Origin: Microbacterium capsulatum
GTDB taxonomy: Bacteria > Actinomycetota > Actinomycetes > Actinomycetales > Microbacteriaceae
DNA length: 64,000 nucleotides
Assembly: GCF_030865425.1 (NCBI RefSeq)
Contig: NZ_JAVFCB010000011.1
Coordinates: forward strand, 1-64,000
Direction: 5' to 3'
Position numbers and translations under genes: made by a program. Below are positions 54,151 through 62,305 of this stretch, piece after piece. The notes beneath the pieces were generated by a model, which ran no database searches, was not told the DNA's origin, and worked only from the letters and a program-made list of their open reading frames with translations. Position 1 is the first letter of the stretch; every line of letters begins with the position of its first letter.

Positions 54151-54773
54151 GCCGCCAGCTCCTTGACGGTCATGACCGGGAAGGTCCGCACGGGTGTGAA
54201 AATCTCGTGCTCCTCGAAGTGCGCGAACAGGCCCTCCGATGCGGACGCACGCTGAGTGAGGTTGTCGAAGCGGAAGTCACGGCGCTGGTACCGCCCCTTG
54301 CCGAGGTAGCCCCATTCGGGAAAGACGATGGGGTCACCGGTCGATGTCGTCATTGCGAGCGCATCACCGCGGACGATGTTGACGGCGAGTACCGCCCGTG
54401 CGGCTCGGTCCAATTCCTCGCCGGCCCTGACGCCAAGAGACCGGGTGAAAGTACCCGCCAGATTGTCGCGACATTCGGCGGCATTGTCCGCGAGCAGCTC
54501 GATGCCGTACACGCACATGAGAGCGAAGAGCGCATAGTGCCGCGTCTCGAAGTCGCTGCGCCCGTGCCGCGCCTTCACCGCCGTGAGCTTGCGTTCCAGG
54601 ATCGGAACAAGGAAGTTCCCGGATCCGCACGCCGGCTCCAAGAAGCGGGAGTCAATCCGCTCGGTCTCACTCTTGACCAGGTCGAGCATGTCGTCGACCA
54701 GCCAGCACGGCGTGAAGACCTCCCCATGATCAGCCACCCGCTTTCGTGATTTGACTAGCCGCTCATCAGCCAC
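54147..54773 (-). CDS. N6-methylase-like protein A lacking NPPY
   Basis: A 208-residue protein with the N-terminal half of an N6-adenine methylase: VFTPCWLVDDMLDLV (about residue 19) and a textbook motif I FLEPACGSGNFLVPIL (about 45). After that only about 150 residues follow and no NPPY-type catalytic motif is found. The layout repeats that of methylase B (FTP...ML then motif I), so this is a shortened paralogue rather than its broken-off front part. It may bind SAM or act as a specificity partner. The GTG at 54773 is chosen because GGGAGG lies 8 nt upstream; the open frame to 54839 has no such site. First gene of the island operon. Confidence 0.75.
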   Translation of the reverse strand: MADERLVKSRKRVADHGEVFTPCWLVDDMLDLVKSETERIDSRFLEPACGSGNFLVPILERKLTAVKARHGRSDFETRHYALFALMCVYGIELLADNAAECRDNLAGTFTRSLGVRAGEELDRAARAVLAVNIVRGDALAMTTSTGDPIVFPEWGYLGKGRYQRRDFRFDNLTQRASASEGLFAHFEEHEIFTPVRTFPVMTVKELAA

Positions 54774-54806
54774 AGCACCCGCCTCCCGGTTCCCCAAACC
54801 CGGATC

Positions 54807-54818
54807 GGTACTAGTACC
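54807..54818. promoter_or_regulatory. 12-bp palindrome in the divergent control region
   Basis: GGTACTAGTACC is a perfect palindrome in the 95-bp gap between the methylase A start and the XRE regulator. It is a good candidate binding site for that regulator, as in controller-protein circuits of restriction systems. Confidence 0.55.
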
Positions 54819-54868
54819 CGGGTGCGTTAACCCTGGCACAAGTCACCGACAATCCCGACGCTTGATGA

Positions 54869-55144
54869 GTGCCTCGAGTCCCGTCCGCTGCCGCAGCCCA
54901 TATCGGGGCTCGGATCCGGACGGCGCGGGAGTCGTCGACGATGACGCAGGACCAGCTCGCCGTGCGCAGCGACATCGATTCGTCGAACATCCGCGCCTAC
55001 GAGACGGGACGCTCGCTGCCGAACCTGCAGACGCTCGTGCGGATCGCCGACGCGCTGCGGACTCCGGCGGGCTACTTCCTCGAGGGCGTCACCGTCGAGA
55101 TGTTCCCGGTGGCCGCGTCCGACGGACGCCGTCGCGGACGCTGA
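54869..55144 (+). CDS. XRE-family HTH protein, possible controller of the island
   Basis: A 91-residue single-domain helix-turn-helix protein: ARIRTARESSTMTQDQLAVRSDIDSSNIRAYETG region (residues 13-46) followed by LPNLQTLVRIADALRTPAGYFL. Size and fold match controller proteins of restriction-modification systems. It is divergent from the four-gene island and shares the short intergenic region with the 12-bp palindrome. It could equally regulate the downstream symporter gene, which is codirectional but 270 bp away. The GTG start at 54869 has a poor ribosome site; a later start would cut into the domain. Confidence 0.8.
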   Translation: MPRVPSAAAAHIGARIRTARESSTMTQDQLAVRSDIDSSNIRAYETGRSLPNLQTLVRIADALRTPAGYFLEGVTVEMFPVAASDGRRRGR

Positions 55145-55160
55145 GGCTCAGCGACCGCGC

Positions 55161-55244
55161 GCCTTCGACAGGCCCAGGGACCGGACGTCTCTCGGCAGGA
55201 CCCGGCTCGGCCGCGTTTCGTCTCGCTGCGCTCGCTCAACGACC
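55161..55244. repeat. Class 2 repeat and class 1 half-repeat together
   Basis: GCCTTCGACAGGCCCAGGGA (class 2, 55161-55184) and CCGCGTTTCGTCTCGCTGCG...GCTCAACGACC (class 1 half, 55211-55244) lie after the XRE gene in the 273-bp gap before the symporter gene. Confidence 0.75.
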
Positions 55245-55417
55245 CCCGGGGGGGCGGCCGGACCCGCCCGCCCGTCATCGTTCGTCACGTTTCACAGCGG
55301 AATATCAGCTCGCCCATAGCGTTGAAACCATCCGGCGCCCCGCGCGTCGACCTTCTTCAGCGCCCCACGCTGATCCGCATCCGGCACGTCCACCGCGTGC
55401 CTCCGTCAGGAGACTCC

Positions 55418-56878
55418 ATGAGCACCACCACCCCGGCCGCCCGGCGCCCCAAGGCGCCGGATACGCGCGGTCCCGTTCGCAAGCTGCTGACCTCGTTCGG
55501 CTTCCAGATCATCGCCGCGCTCGTGCTCGGCATCGCCGCGGGCCTCATCGGCCGCCAGCTCGGCGCGACGCACGACAACCCGACGGTGCTCTCCGACACG
55601 CTCAAGACCATCGGCAACTCGTACGTCACGCTGCTGCGCGCCGCCGTCGTGCCGCTCATCTTCACCGCGATCGTCGCGAGCATCTCGAACCTGCGCCGCG
55701 TGCAGAACGCCGCCCGCCTCGCCGGCCAGACGATCCTCTGGTTCGCGATCACCGCGTTCATCGCCGTGTCGATCGGCATCGTGCTCGGCATCACGATCCA
55801 GCCCGGCGCGCACGCCGGAACCGGCCTCGCCAAGGGCGCCCCGCCCACGGTCGGCACCTGGTGGAACTTCCTGCTCGGCCTGATCCCGCAGAACTTCCTC
55901 GGTCTCGGCGTGACCACGGCCGCCGACCCGAAGACGGGGACCCTGACCTCGGCGGTCGGCTTCAACGTGCTGCAGGTCATCGTCGTCGCCGCGGTCGTCG
56001 GGATCGCCGCGCTCAAGGCCGGCCGCAAGGCCGAGCCCTTCCTCGTCTTCACCGAGTCGCTGCTGAAGGTCATCCAGCGCGTGCTGTGGTGGATCATCCG
56101 GATCGCCCCGATCGGCACCTTCGGCCTCATCGGATCCGCCGTGATCCAGTACGGCTGGGACAAGCTCACCGCGCTCGCCTGGTTCACCGGCGCGATCTAC
56201 CTCGGCCTCGCGCTCGTGCTGTTCGTGGTCTACCCGATCCTCGTGAAGACGCACGGCCTGTCGATCAAGCAGTACTTCACGGGCGTCTGGCCCGCCGTGC
56301 AGCTGGGCTTCGTCAGCCGCTCCTCGATCGGCACCCTGCCGCTCACCGAGCGCGTCACCGAGCGCAACCTCGGTGTGCCCCGCAGCTACGCCTCGTTCGC
56401 CGTGCCGCTCGGCGCCACCACCAAGATGGACGGCTGCGCCGCGATCTACCCGGCTCTGGCCGCGATCTTCGTCGCACAGTTCTTCCACATCGACCTGAGC
56501 ATCGTGCAGTACCTGCTGATCGTGATCGTCTCGGTGGTCGGATCCGCCGCGACCGCCGGCACCACCGGCGCGATCGTCATGCTGACGCTGACCCTATCGA
56601 CCCTGGGCCTGCCGCTCGAGGGCGTCGGCCTGCTGCTCGCGATCGACCCGATCCTCGACATGGGCCGCACCGCGGTCAACGTCGCGGGCCAGGCCCTCGT
56701 GCCGACGCTCGTCGCGAAGCGCGAGGGGATCCTCGACCTCGACCTCTACAACGCCCCTCGCAACGGCCTGCCGTTCGCGGATGACGCCGAGGACGAGGCG
56801 CCCGAGTCGGTCGAGTCCCCCGCCGACGAGGCCGCGGTCGGATCCGCCGACGCGGAGGAGTCCGCTTCGGTGCGCTGA
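55418..56878 (+). CDS. Cation:dicarboxylate symporter (GltP/DctA family)
   Basis: A 486-residue secondary transporter of the DAACS family (aspartate, glutamate, succinate, fumarate with Na+ or H+). About eight helices and two re-entrant loops are indicated by RSSIGTLPLTERV (about residue 300), VPLGATTKMDGCAAIY (about 330; the usual NMDG is KMDG here), SAATAGTTGAIVMLTLTLSTLG region (about 370) and DMGRTAVNVAGQAL (about 415). The change at Asn may alter cation coupling. The last 40 residues are acidic and cytoplasmic. ATG 55418 follows AGGAG by 6 nt. A strong terminator hairpin follows. Confidence 0.9.
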   Translation: MSTTTPAARRPKAPDTRGPVRKLLTSFGFQIIAALVLGIAAGLIGRQLGATHDNPTVLSDTLKTIGNSYVTLLRAAVVPLIFTAIVASISNLRRVQNAARLAGQTILWFAITAFIAVSIGIVLGITIQPGAHAGTGLAKGAPPTVGTWWNFLLGLIPQNFLGLGVTTAADPKTGTLTSAVGFNVLQVIVVAAVVGIAALKAGRKAEPFLVFTESLLKVIQRVLWWIIRIAPIGTFGLIGSAVIQYGWDKLTALAWFTGAIYLGLALVLFVVYPILVKTHGLSIKQYFTGVWPAVQLGFVSRSSIGTLPLTERVTERNLGVPRSYASFAVPLGATTKMDGCAAIYPALAAIFVAQFFHIDLSIVQYLLIVIVSVVGSAATAGTTGAIVMLTLTLSTLGLPLEGVGLLLAIDPILDMGRTAVNVAGQALVPTLVAKREGILDLDLYNAPRNGLPFADDAEDEAPESVESPADEAAVGSADAEESASVR

Positions 56879-56890
56879 TGCGCTGAGCGG

Positions 56891-56927
56891 TGAGGCCCTC
56901 GGATCCGTTCTGGATCCGAGGGCCTCA
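56891..56927 (+). terminator. Strong hairpin after the symporter gene
   Basis: A 16-bp perfect stem (TGAGGCCCTCGGATCC / GGATCCGAGGGCCTCA) with a 5-nt loop begins 12 bp after the stop codon. No T-run follows, as is usual in high-GC genomes. Confidence 0.8.
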
Positions 56928-56967
56928 CTGCGTTCGCGCGGGCTGCGGCTGCGCGCGAGGTCGCGTC

Positions 56968-57092
56968 GGAGATGGAATTCGCCTGTCCCTCGCTGTTTGG
57001 AGCGGCGTTTTCCATCTTTGCGCGCGAGGAACCCGAGCGGAGAGATGGAAAAGGCCGCCGCCACGGCGATATCCGCGGCGAAATCCATCTCC
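56968..57092. repeat. Nested palindrome, copy 1
   Basis: Outer arms GGAGATGGAATTCGCC (56968-56983) and GGCGAAATCCATCTCC (57077-57092) enclose inner arms GCGTTTTCCATCT (57005-57017) and AGATGGAAAAGGC (57043-57055). The gap 56928-57452 holds this, a second copy at 57199, a class 2 repeat at 57135-57159, and GGATCCGG-rich sequence after 57330 with no gene seen. Confidence 0.75.
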
Positions 57093-57198
57093 AACGCCGA
57101 GCCGCGCGGGCCCGGTGGTCGGTGCCGGTGGGGTGGACCCGTCGACAGGCGCAGGGACCGGCGACCGCTGGACGGCAGGTTGCCGCGCGGGATCGCGG

Positions 57199-57324
57199 GG
57201 AGGATGGATTTCGCCGCTCCGAGCGCGCCTAGAGCGGCGATTTCCATCTCCTCGCGCGGGGGACGCCGTGGCAGAGATGGAAAAGGGCGCCCGCGAGGCA
57301 CTCTCGGCGGCGAAATCCATCTCC
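57199..57324. repeat. Nested palindrome, copy 2
   Basis: The same architecture and length as copy 1: outer GGAGGATGGATTTCGCC (57199-57215) and GGCGAAATCCATCTCC (57309-57324), inner CGGCGATTTCCATCTC (57235-57250) and GCAGAGATGGAAAAGGGCG (57271-57289). The right outer arm is identical in both copies. Confidence 0.75.
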
Positions 57325-57452
57325 GGCGCCGGGACGATCCGGGGCGGGCGGGTCCCGGATCCGGACTCGGGGACCGGGCAGGACCGGATCCGGGCTCCGT
57401 ATCGGGGAGGACTCGTTCCGGGCCGGGTATCCGGGGAGGACCGGATCCGGGC

Positions 57453-59189
57453 TCAGCGTTCCGCGGGGCCCGTCGCGAGGCGGGTGTCGAGGGCGAGCTC
57501 CTCGGCGTCCATGGCGGTGATGAGGTCGCGCATGACCTCCTCGTTCAGCTCGCCGGCGTCGCGCTCGCGGATGAGCACGTCGCGGCGCACCTGCAGCCAG
57601 CCCTTCGTCAGACCCACGAGCTCGCCACGGCTCGGGCGGGGCGCCCTGTCCTCGTCCCGCGCCTGCGCGGTATCCCGTTCGACCCGGGTGAACCGCTGCG
57701 CGAACCGGTCGAAGCCGGCGACCGCCTCCTCCCCGCGCGTGCGCACCCACGCCGCGCGCTTCTCGTCGAGGAACGCGCGACCGGCCTCACCGGTCCGTGT
57801 GCGCACGTGGGCGAGCTGGCGGCGGTCCTCGGCCTCCTCCCCCTCGTCGTCGGCGACGCCGAGGCGGCGGATCAGGATCGGCAGGGTGAGCCCCTGCAAC
57901 AGGAGAGTCCCGACCGTGACGAGGAACGCGACCACGACGATGGCGTGCGCGGCCGCCTCGTGCAGCCCGGCCAGATCCGCCGCAGCGAGCGCTGTCGCCA
58001 GAGTCACCACGCCCCGCATGCCCGCCCAGGAGATCACGGCGTTGTCGCGCCAGCTCAGCTGCGACTCCCGGAGGCGCTCGCGCAGCTGCTCCTCCGTCGG
58101 CCTGCGCCCCTGCCGCCCCGCCCGCCGCTGCTTCTCCGCCACGGCTTCGACGCGCCGCTCGAACCGGCCGGACGCGACCGATCGCTCGAAGCCGCGCAGC
58201 CTCAGCCCGGACAGGAAGCGCCCCCACGCCGACGCCGGATAGACGAACAGCGGCCGCACGACCATCACCGCGACGAGGACGGCGGCCGCCAGCCACAGCA
58301 CGCCGCTGACCTGCGTGGCGCCGAGTTCGGCGATGACCGGCGGCAGCTGCAGGCCGATGTACGCGAACACGAACGACTCCAGCAGGAAGTCGGCCGAAAG
58401 CCAGAGCGGCGTCTCCTGCATGCGCGTCGCGTAGCTCGTGCGCGGGGCGTTGTGGCCGACGACGAGACCCATCGCGACGACCGCGAGAACGCCGGATCCC
58501 TGCAGATGCTCCGCGATCGCGTACACCCCGAACGGGGCGAGCAGCCCGAACGTGCCGATGACGACCGGATCCGAGATCCGCATGCGCAGCCGATGCATGC
58601 CGAAGCCGGCGAACACGCCGATCCCGACCCCGACGACCACGGCGAGCACGAACTGCCAGATCCCGCCGCCGAGGCCGACTGTGGCTCCCGCCAGGATCGC
58701 GGCGAACACGCGGTAGAGCGTGAGCGAGGTGGCGTCGTTGATCAGGCTCTCGCCCGAGAGCACGGTCATCACGCGGCGCGGCAGGCCGAGCCTGCGCCCG
58801 ATCGCGGCGGCCGAGACGGCGTCGGGCGGCGCGACGATCGCGCCGAGCAGCAGCGCTCCGGGCAGGGGGAGCGAGTGCATGATCCACCACGCCACGAGCC
58901 CGACGACGGCGGTCGTGACGACGACGAGGCCGATTCCGAGACGGCGGATCTGCGGCATGCTGCGGCGGAAGCTGACGAACGACACGTCCAGCGAGGCCGA
59001 GTACAGCAGCGGCGGCAGCACGAGGTTCAGCAGCACGTGCCCGTCGATGCGCAGGTTCGGCACGGCCGGGATGAACGACACGGCGAGGGCCACGACCGTC
59101 ACGAGCAGTGGAGCGGGCCACCCCTTCCGACGGGCGAACGCGGCGACGACGACCGACCCGACCAGCACGTAGAAGATCTCGGGATCCAT
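57453..59189 (-). CDS. CPA1-family Na+/H+ antiporter
   Basis: A 578-residue membrane protein with about twelve helices, exchanging Na+ (or K+) for protons to control pH and salt. Family motifs: LNLVLPPLLYSASLDV (about residue 55), GAIVAPPDAVSAAAIGRRL region (about 115), SGESLINDATSLTLYRV region (about 142) with the transport Asp, and AGMRGVVTLATALA (about 392). A long cytoplasmic tail (about 450-578) is charged and helical, as in NhaP-type proteins. ATG 59189 is taken; the longer frame upstream runs through a dispersed repeat and is not coding. Confidence 0.9.
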   Translation of the reverse strand: MDPEIFYVLVGSVVVAAFARRKGWPAPLLVTVVALAVSFIPAVPNLRIDGHVLLNLVLPPLLYSASLDVSFVSFRRSMPQIRRLGIGLVVVTTAVVGLVAWWIMHSLPLPGALLLGAIVAPPDAVSAAAIGRRLGLPRRVMTVLSGESLINDATSLTLYRVFAAILAGATVGLGGGIWQFVLAVVVGVGIGVFAGFGMHRLRMRISDPVVIGTFGLLAPFGVYAIAEHLQGSGVLAVVAMGLVVGHNAPRTSYATRMQETPLWLSADFLLESFVFAYIGLQLPPVIAELGATQVSGVLWLAAAVLVAVMVVRPLFVYPASAWGRFLSGLRLRGFERSVASGRFERRVEAVAEKQRRAGRQGRRPTEEQLRERLRESQLSWRDNAVISWAGMRGVVTLATALAAADLAGLHEAAAHAIVVVAFLVTVGTLLLQGLTLPILIRRLGVADDEGEEAEDRRQLAHVRTRTGEAGRAFLDEKRAAWVRTRGEEAVAGFDRFAQRFTRVERDTAQARDEDRAPRPSRGELVGLTKGWLQVRRDVLIRERDAGELNEEVMRDLITAMDAEELALDTRLATGPAER

Positions 59190-59243
59190 GCGGCCAGGGT
59201 AGCGAGGGCGCGGCGCCGACCGCCGATCGAGACCGTTCCTACC

Positions 59244-59362
59244 GGTCGTTGAGCGAGCACCGAGCGGAGCGAGGAGCGAGACGAAACGGGGTGACTCGAC
59301 GAGCACGGGCGATCGCCGCGTTTCGTCTCGGTCGCGCTGCGCGCGTCCTCGCTCAACGACCG
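59244..59362. repeat. Dispersed palindrome class 1, full copy
   Basis: GGTCGTTGAGCGAGCACCG...GAGCGAGACGAAACGG and CGCGTTTCGTCTCGGTCGC...CCTCGCTCAACGACC give a complete outer and inner arm pair in the 197-bp gap between two minus-strand genes. This is the closest intergenic match to the copy inside cydDC. Confidence 0.88.
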
Positions 59363-59386
59363 GATGGAACGGCCGCGCTGCCTCGG

Positions 59387-60034
59387 TCAGCGACCGGGGA
59401 CGAGCAGCCGGATCACCTCCTCGTCGGAGGTCTGCCGGAAGTCGACGTAGTGCATGCCCACGGCCATGAATCCGGCCGGGGCGCTCAGGCAGAGGATGTC
59501 GTCGGCGTCCGGGTGCGCCCCGCCGACGAGCTCCTCGAGGGCCTCGGGCGGGGCGACGGGCACCGCGACCAGGATCCACGCGGCGCCTCGGGCGCGTGCG
59601 ATCCGGCAGGCGGTGCGCATGGTCGCGCCGGTCGCGATCCCGTCGTCGACGATGAGCGCGGTCCGTCCGGCCAGGGGCACGGGCGGACGCTCGCCGCGGA
59701 ACAGCTGCGCCCGTCGTTCGACCTCGATCCGCTGCTTCCGCTCCGCGGCCCGCAGCGTCTGGGCGTCGACCCGTGCGGCGCGCACCACGTCGGGGTTGCG
59801 CACGGAGGCGCCCTCCTCGCCGACCGCGGCCATCGCGACCTCCTCCTGCCAGGGCACGCCGACCTTGCGCACGACGAGCACGTCGAGCGGCGCGCCGAGC
59901 GCCCGCGCCACCTCGGCCGCGACCGGGACGCCGCCGCGGGGCAGGCCGAGGACCACCGGATCCTCCGGCGGATCCTCCACGAGCCGCTCCGCGAGCTGCC
60001 GCCCGGCGTCGGCCCGATCCAGGAAGCTGCGCAT
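59387..60034 (-). CDS. Phosphoribosyltransferase-domain protein
   Basis: A 215-residue type I phosphoribosyltransferase-fold protein. The PRPP-binding motif is ALIVDDGIATGATM (about residue 123), preceded by LGLPRGGVPVAAEVA (about 30) and VVRKVGVP (about 54), typical of the stand-alone ComF/erythromycin-esterase-linked PRTases of actinobacteria. The substrate is unknown; nucleobase salvage is possible. It starts MRSFLDRADAGRQL. It is divergent from the LLM oxidoreductase gene across 94 bp. Confidence 0.85.
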   Translation of the reverse strand: MRSFLDRADAGRQLAERLVEDPPEDPVVLGLPRGGVPVAAEVARALGAPLDVLVVRKVGVPWQEEVAMAAVGEEGASVRNPDVVRAARVDAQTLRAAERKQRIEVERRAQLFRGERPPVPLAGRTALIVDDGIATGATMRTACRIARARGAAWILVAVPVAPPEALEELVGGAHPDADDILCLSAPAGFMAVGMHYVDFRQTSDEEVIRLLVPGR

Positions 60035-60128
60035 GCCTCCGGCCTACGCCGGTGCGGCGCAGGGGTCAAGGGGCGGCGGGGCGGCGGGTTCCGGAATGCC
60101 GCGCGCCCGGCGGCGGTTGCCTTTGACG

Positions 60129-61172
60129 ATGTCCTCTCTCGCGCTCTCCGTCCTCGACCTCGTCCCGGTGCGCACCGGGCAGACCAGCGCTCAGGCGGTG
60201 GGCGCCTCGCTCGGCCTCGTGCAGCGCGCCGACGACCTCGGCTACCGGCGGTACTGGTTCGCCGAGCACCACAACATGCCCGCCGTCGCGTCGACCGCGC
60301 CGCCCGTGCTGATCGCGGCCGCGGCTGCACGCACGCAGCGGATCCGGGTCGGATCCGGCGGGGTCATGCTCCCGAACCACGCGCCCCTCATCGTCGCGGA
60401 GCAGTTCGCCGCGCTCGAGGCGATCGCCCCGGGTCGGATCGACCTCGGGATCGGCCGCGCGCCGGGCAGCGATCCGGTGATCACGCAGCTGCTGCGGGCA
60501 TCGGGCACCGCCGGCGAGGTCGAGCGCTTCCCCGATCACGTGCAGGACATCGCGCTCATGCTGCAGTCCTCCGGCGCGACGGTGCAGTTCACCTCCGGCG
60601 GTTCGTACACGGTGCACGCGACGCCGGCCGCCGCCGGCGCACCCGCGGTGTGGCTACTCGGATCCAGCGACTACTCCGCACAGCTCGCGGCCTCCCTCGG
60701 GCTGCCGTACGTGTTCGCGAACCACTTCTCCGGGCAGGGGCTGGACCGCGCTCTGTCGCTGTACCGCTCGGGCTACCGGCCGAGCGAGGCGCACCCCGAG
60801 CCGCGCACGTTCCTCACCGCGAACGTCGTCGCCGCGCCCACCGCCGAGGAGGCCGACGACCGCGCACTCCCGCAGCTGCGGATGACGGCGCGGCTGCGGC
60901 TGAACCGTCCCCTCGTTCCCCTCGAGACGGTCGAGCAGGCGCGGGACGCCCTCGCCGCCGCGCCGGATCCGCAGGAGGAGCAGATCCACGCCGCCGCGAA
61001 GGCGAACTGGTTCGTCGGCGACGCAGCGGCCGTGCGCGCGTCGCTCGCCGCCTTCGCGGAACGGCACGGCGTCGACGAGATCATGATCTCCCCGGTCGCC
61101 GGATCCTTCGCCGCCGAGGACCCGACCGTCACGCCGGGCCGGACGCAGACGCTGGAGCTGCTCGCACACTGA
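60129..61172 (+). CDS. LLM-class flavin-dependent oxidoreductase
   Basis: A 347-residue luciferase-like monooxygenase-fold protein (bacterial luciferase/alkanal group). It has LSVLDLVPVRTGQTSA at the N-terminus, RYWFAEHHNMPAVAS (about residue 41), RVGSGGVMLPNHAPLIVAEQF region (about 72) and IDLGIGRAPGSDP (about 105), the standard set for the YhbW-like subgroup. It uses FMNH2 supplied by a reductase; substrate unknown. ATG 60129 begins directly at the conserved N-terminus. Three 70-bp repeats follow the gene. Confidence 0.9.
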   Translation: MSSLALSVLDLVPVRTGQTSAQAVGASLGLVQRADDLGYRRYWFAEHHNMPAVASTAPPVLIAAAAARTQRIRVGSGGVMLPNHAPLIVAEQFAALEAIAPGRIDLGIGRAPGSDPVITQLLRASGTAGEVERFPDHVQDIALMLQSSGATVQFTSGGSYTVHATPAAAGAPAVWLLGSSDYSAQLAASLGLPYVFANHFSGQGLDRALSLYRSGYRPSEAHPEPRTFLTANVVAAPTAEEADDRALPQLRMTARLRLNRPLVPLETVEQARDALAAAPDPQEEQIHAAAKANWFVGDAAAVRASLAAFAERHGVDEIMISPVAGSFAAEDPTVTPGRTQTLELLAH

Positions 61173-61250
61173 GCCGTTCGAGGCGGCAGCGGCGTGGACG
61201 GAACCGTCGCCCCGGGCCGCCTCGACGCGCCTCGGCCGATCGGCCGCCCG

Positions 61251-61488
61251 CCGCCAGAGATGGAAACCGCCTCCCCGAGCCACGCCGGAGCATCGCGATC
61301 CATCCCCACCCCGCACCGCGCCGCCAGAGATGGAATCCGCCTCCCCGAGCCCCACCGGAGCATCGCAATCCACCCCCACGCCGCACCGCGCCGCTCCCGC
61401 CCCGCCCGGCCCGCCTCGCCGCCAGAGATGGAAACCACCTCCCCAAGCCCCACCAGAGCAGCGCGATCCATCCCCACGCCCAACCGCC
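61251..61488 (+). repeat. Three 70-bp repeats related to the nested palindromes
   Basis: Units at 61251-61320, 61321-61390 and 61419-61488 each begin CCGCCAGAGATGGAA and end with a GCGATCCATCCCC-type stretch, so each carries the GATGGA/TCCATC dyad seen at 56968 and 57199. They lie in the 433-bp gap after the LLM gene. Confidence 0.78.
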
Positions 61489-61556
61489 CCAGCCCGCCCC
61501 GGCCCGCCCCGGCCCGCCCCAGCCCAGCCCGCCCCAGCCCGCCCCGGCAGCACCCG
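61489..61556 (+). repeat. CCCGCCCCGG-type simple repeat
   Basis: About seven near-perfect 10-bp units (CCCGCCCCGG / CCCGCCCCAG) run into the leader of the next gene. They show no coding signal. Confidence 0.75.
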
Positions 61557-61605
61557 GTGACACCGCCCTCCCGCGGGCAGGACCGCCAGCAGTTAGAGTG
61601 CGAGC

Positions 61606-62235
61606 GTGCAGGAACTGGATGAGGCCGTCGTCGACCGCGCGGTCGCGCTCGCGCAGCGGGCGGATCGCGTCGTGCTCGGGATCGTCGGGGAGCCCGGTGC
61701 CGGCAAGACCACTCTGACCACGGCCCTGATCGCGGCGCTCGAGGGGCGGGGCGTGCCCGTCGCGTGGCTGCCCATGGACGGCTTCCACCTCGGCGACGGC
61801 AGCCTCGACGCCCTCGGGCTGCGGGACCGCAAGGGCGCGATCGAGACGTTCGACGGCTGGGGGTACCTCGCGACCCTCCGGCGCGTGCTCGTCGAGGTCG
61901 ACCACCCCGTGTACGTGCCGGGGTTCGAGCGCACGCTCGAGCAGCCGATCGCGGCCGACCGGGTCATCGCGCCCGGGCCGGCGCTCGTGCTGACCGAGGG
62001 CAACTATCTGCTCGACGCGGCCGCACCGTGGTCGCTCGTCCGCGAGGTCGCCGCGGAGGTCTGGTACGCCGATGTCCCGCAGGGGATCCGGATCGGCCGC
62101 CTCGTCGAGCGGCACGTCGCGTTCGGGAAGACCCGCGCGAAGGCCGAGGCGTGGGTCGCCGCGGTCGACGAGCCGAACGCGGAACGGATCCGCTCCCGCA
62201 GAGAGCACGCCGACCTGATCGTTCCGATCGGCTGA
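61606..62235 (+). CDS. Nucleoside/nucleotide kinase-like P-loop protein
   Basis: A 209-residue P-loop kinase of the uridine-kinase/pantothenate-kinase-like group. Walker A is GIVGEPGAGKTTLTTAL (about residues 24-40); LPMDGFHLGDGSLDALGL (about 55) and the Arg-rich lid RIGRLVERHVAFGKT (about 160) are typical. Actinobacterial members are often annotated as nucleoside/nucleotide kinase family or fructokinase-like FrcK; the substrate is not certain. The GTG at 61606 is the only start before the P-loop region. It stands alone between simple repeats and the convergent lacI-type gene. Confidence 0.85.
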   Translation: MQELDEAVVDRAVALAQRADRVVLGIVGEPGAGKTTLTTALIAALEGRGVPVAWLPMDGFHLGDGSLDALGLRDRKGAIETFDGWGYLATLRRVLVEVDHPVYVPGFERTLEQPIAADRVIAPGPALVLTEGNYLLDAAAPWSLVREVAAEVWYADVPQGIRIGRLVERHVAFGKTRAKAEAWVAAVDEPNAERIRSRREHADLIVPIG

Positions 62236-62305
62236 GGCACGTCGCGCCCCGACGGCACCCCGACCGCGCGCCCCGCACGAGCCCGAGCCCGGCGAAACGA
62301 CCCCG

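Noticed and set aside
52459..54773. Methylases A and B as one gene broken by a frameshift
   Set aside because: Each has its own FTP element and motif I, and they join by an ATGA overlap, so they are separate paralogues.
59190..59579. N-terminal extension of the antiporter
   Set aside because: The extra frame runs through a class 1 repeat and into the next gene's tail; the ATG at 59189 starts at the conserved first helix.
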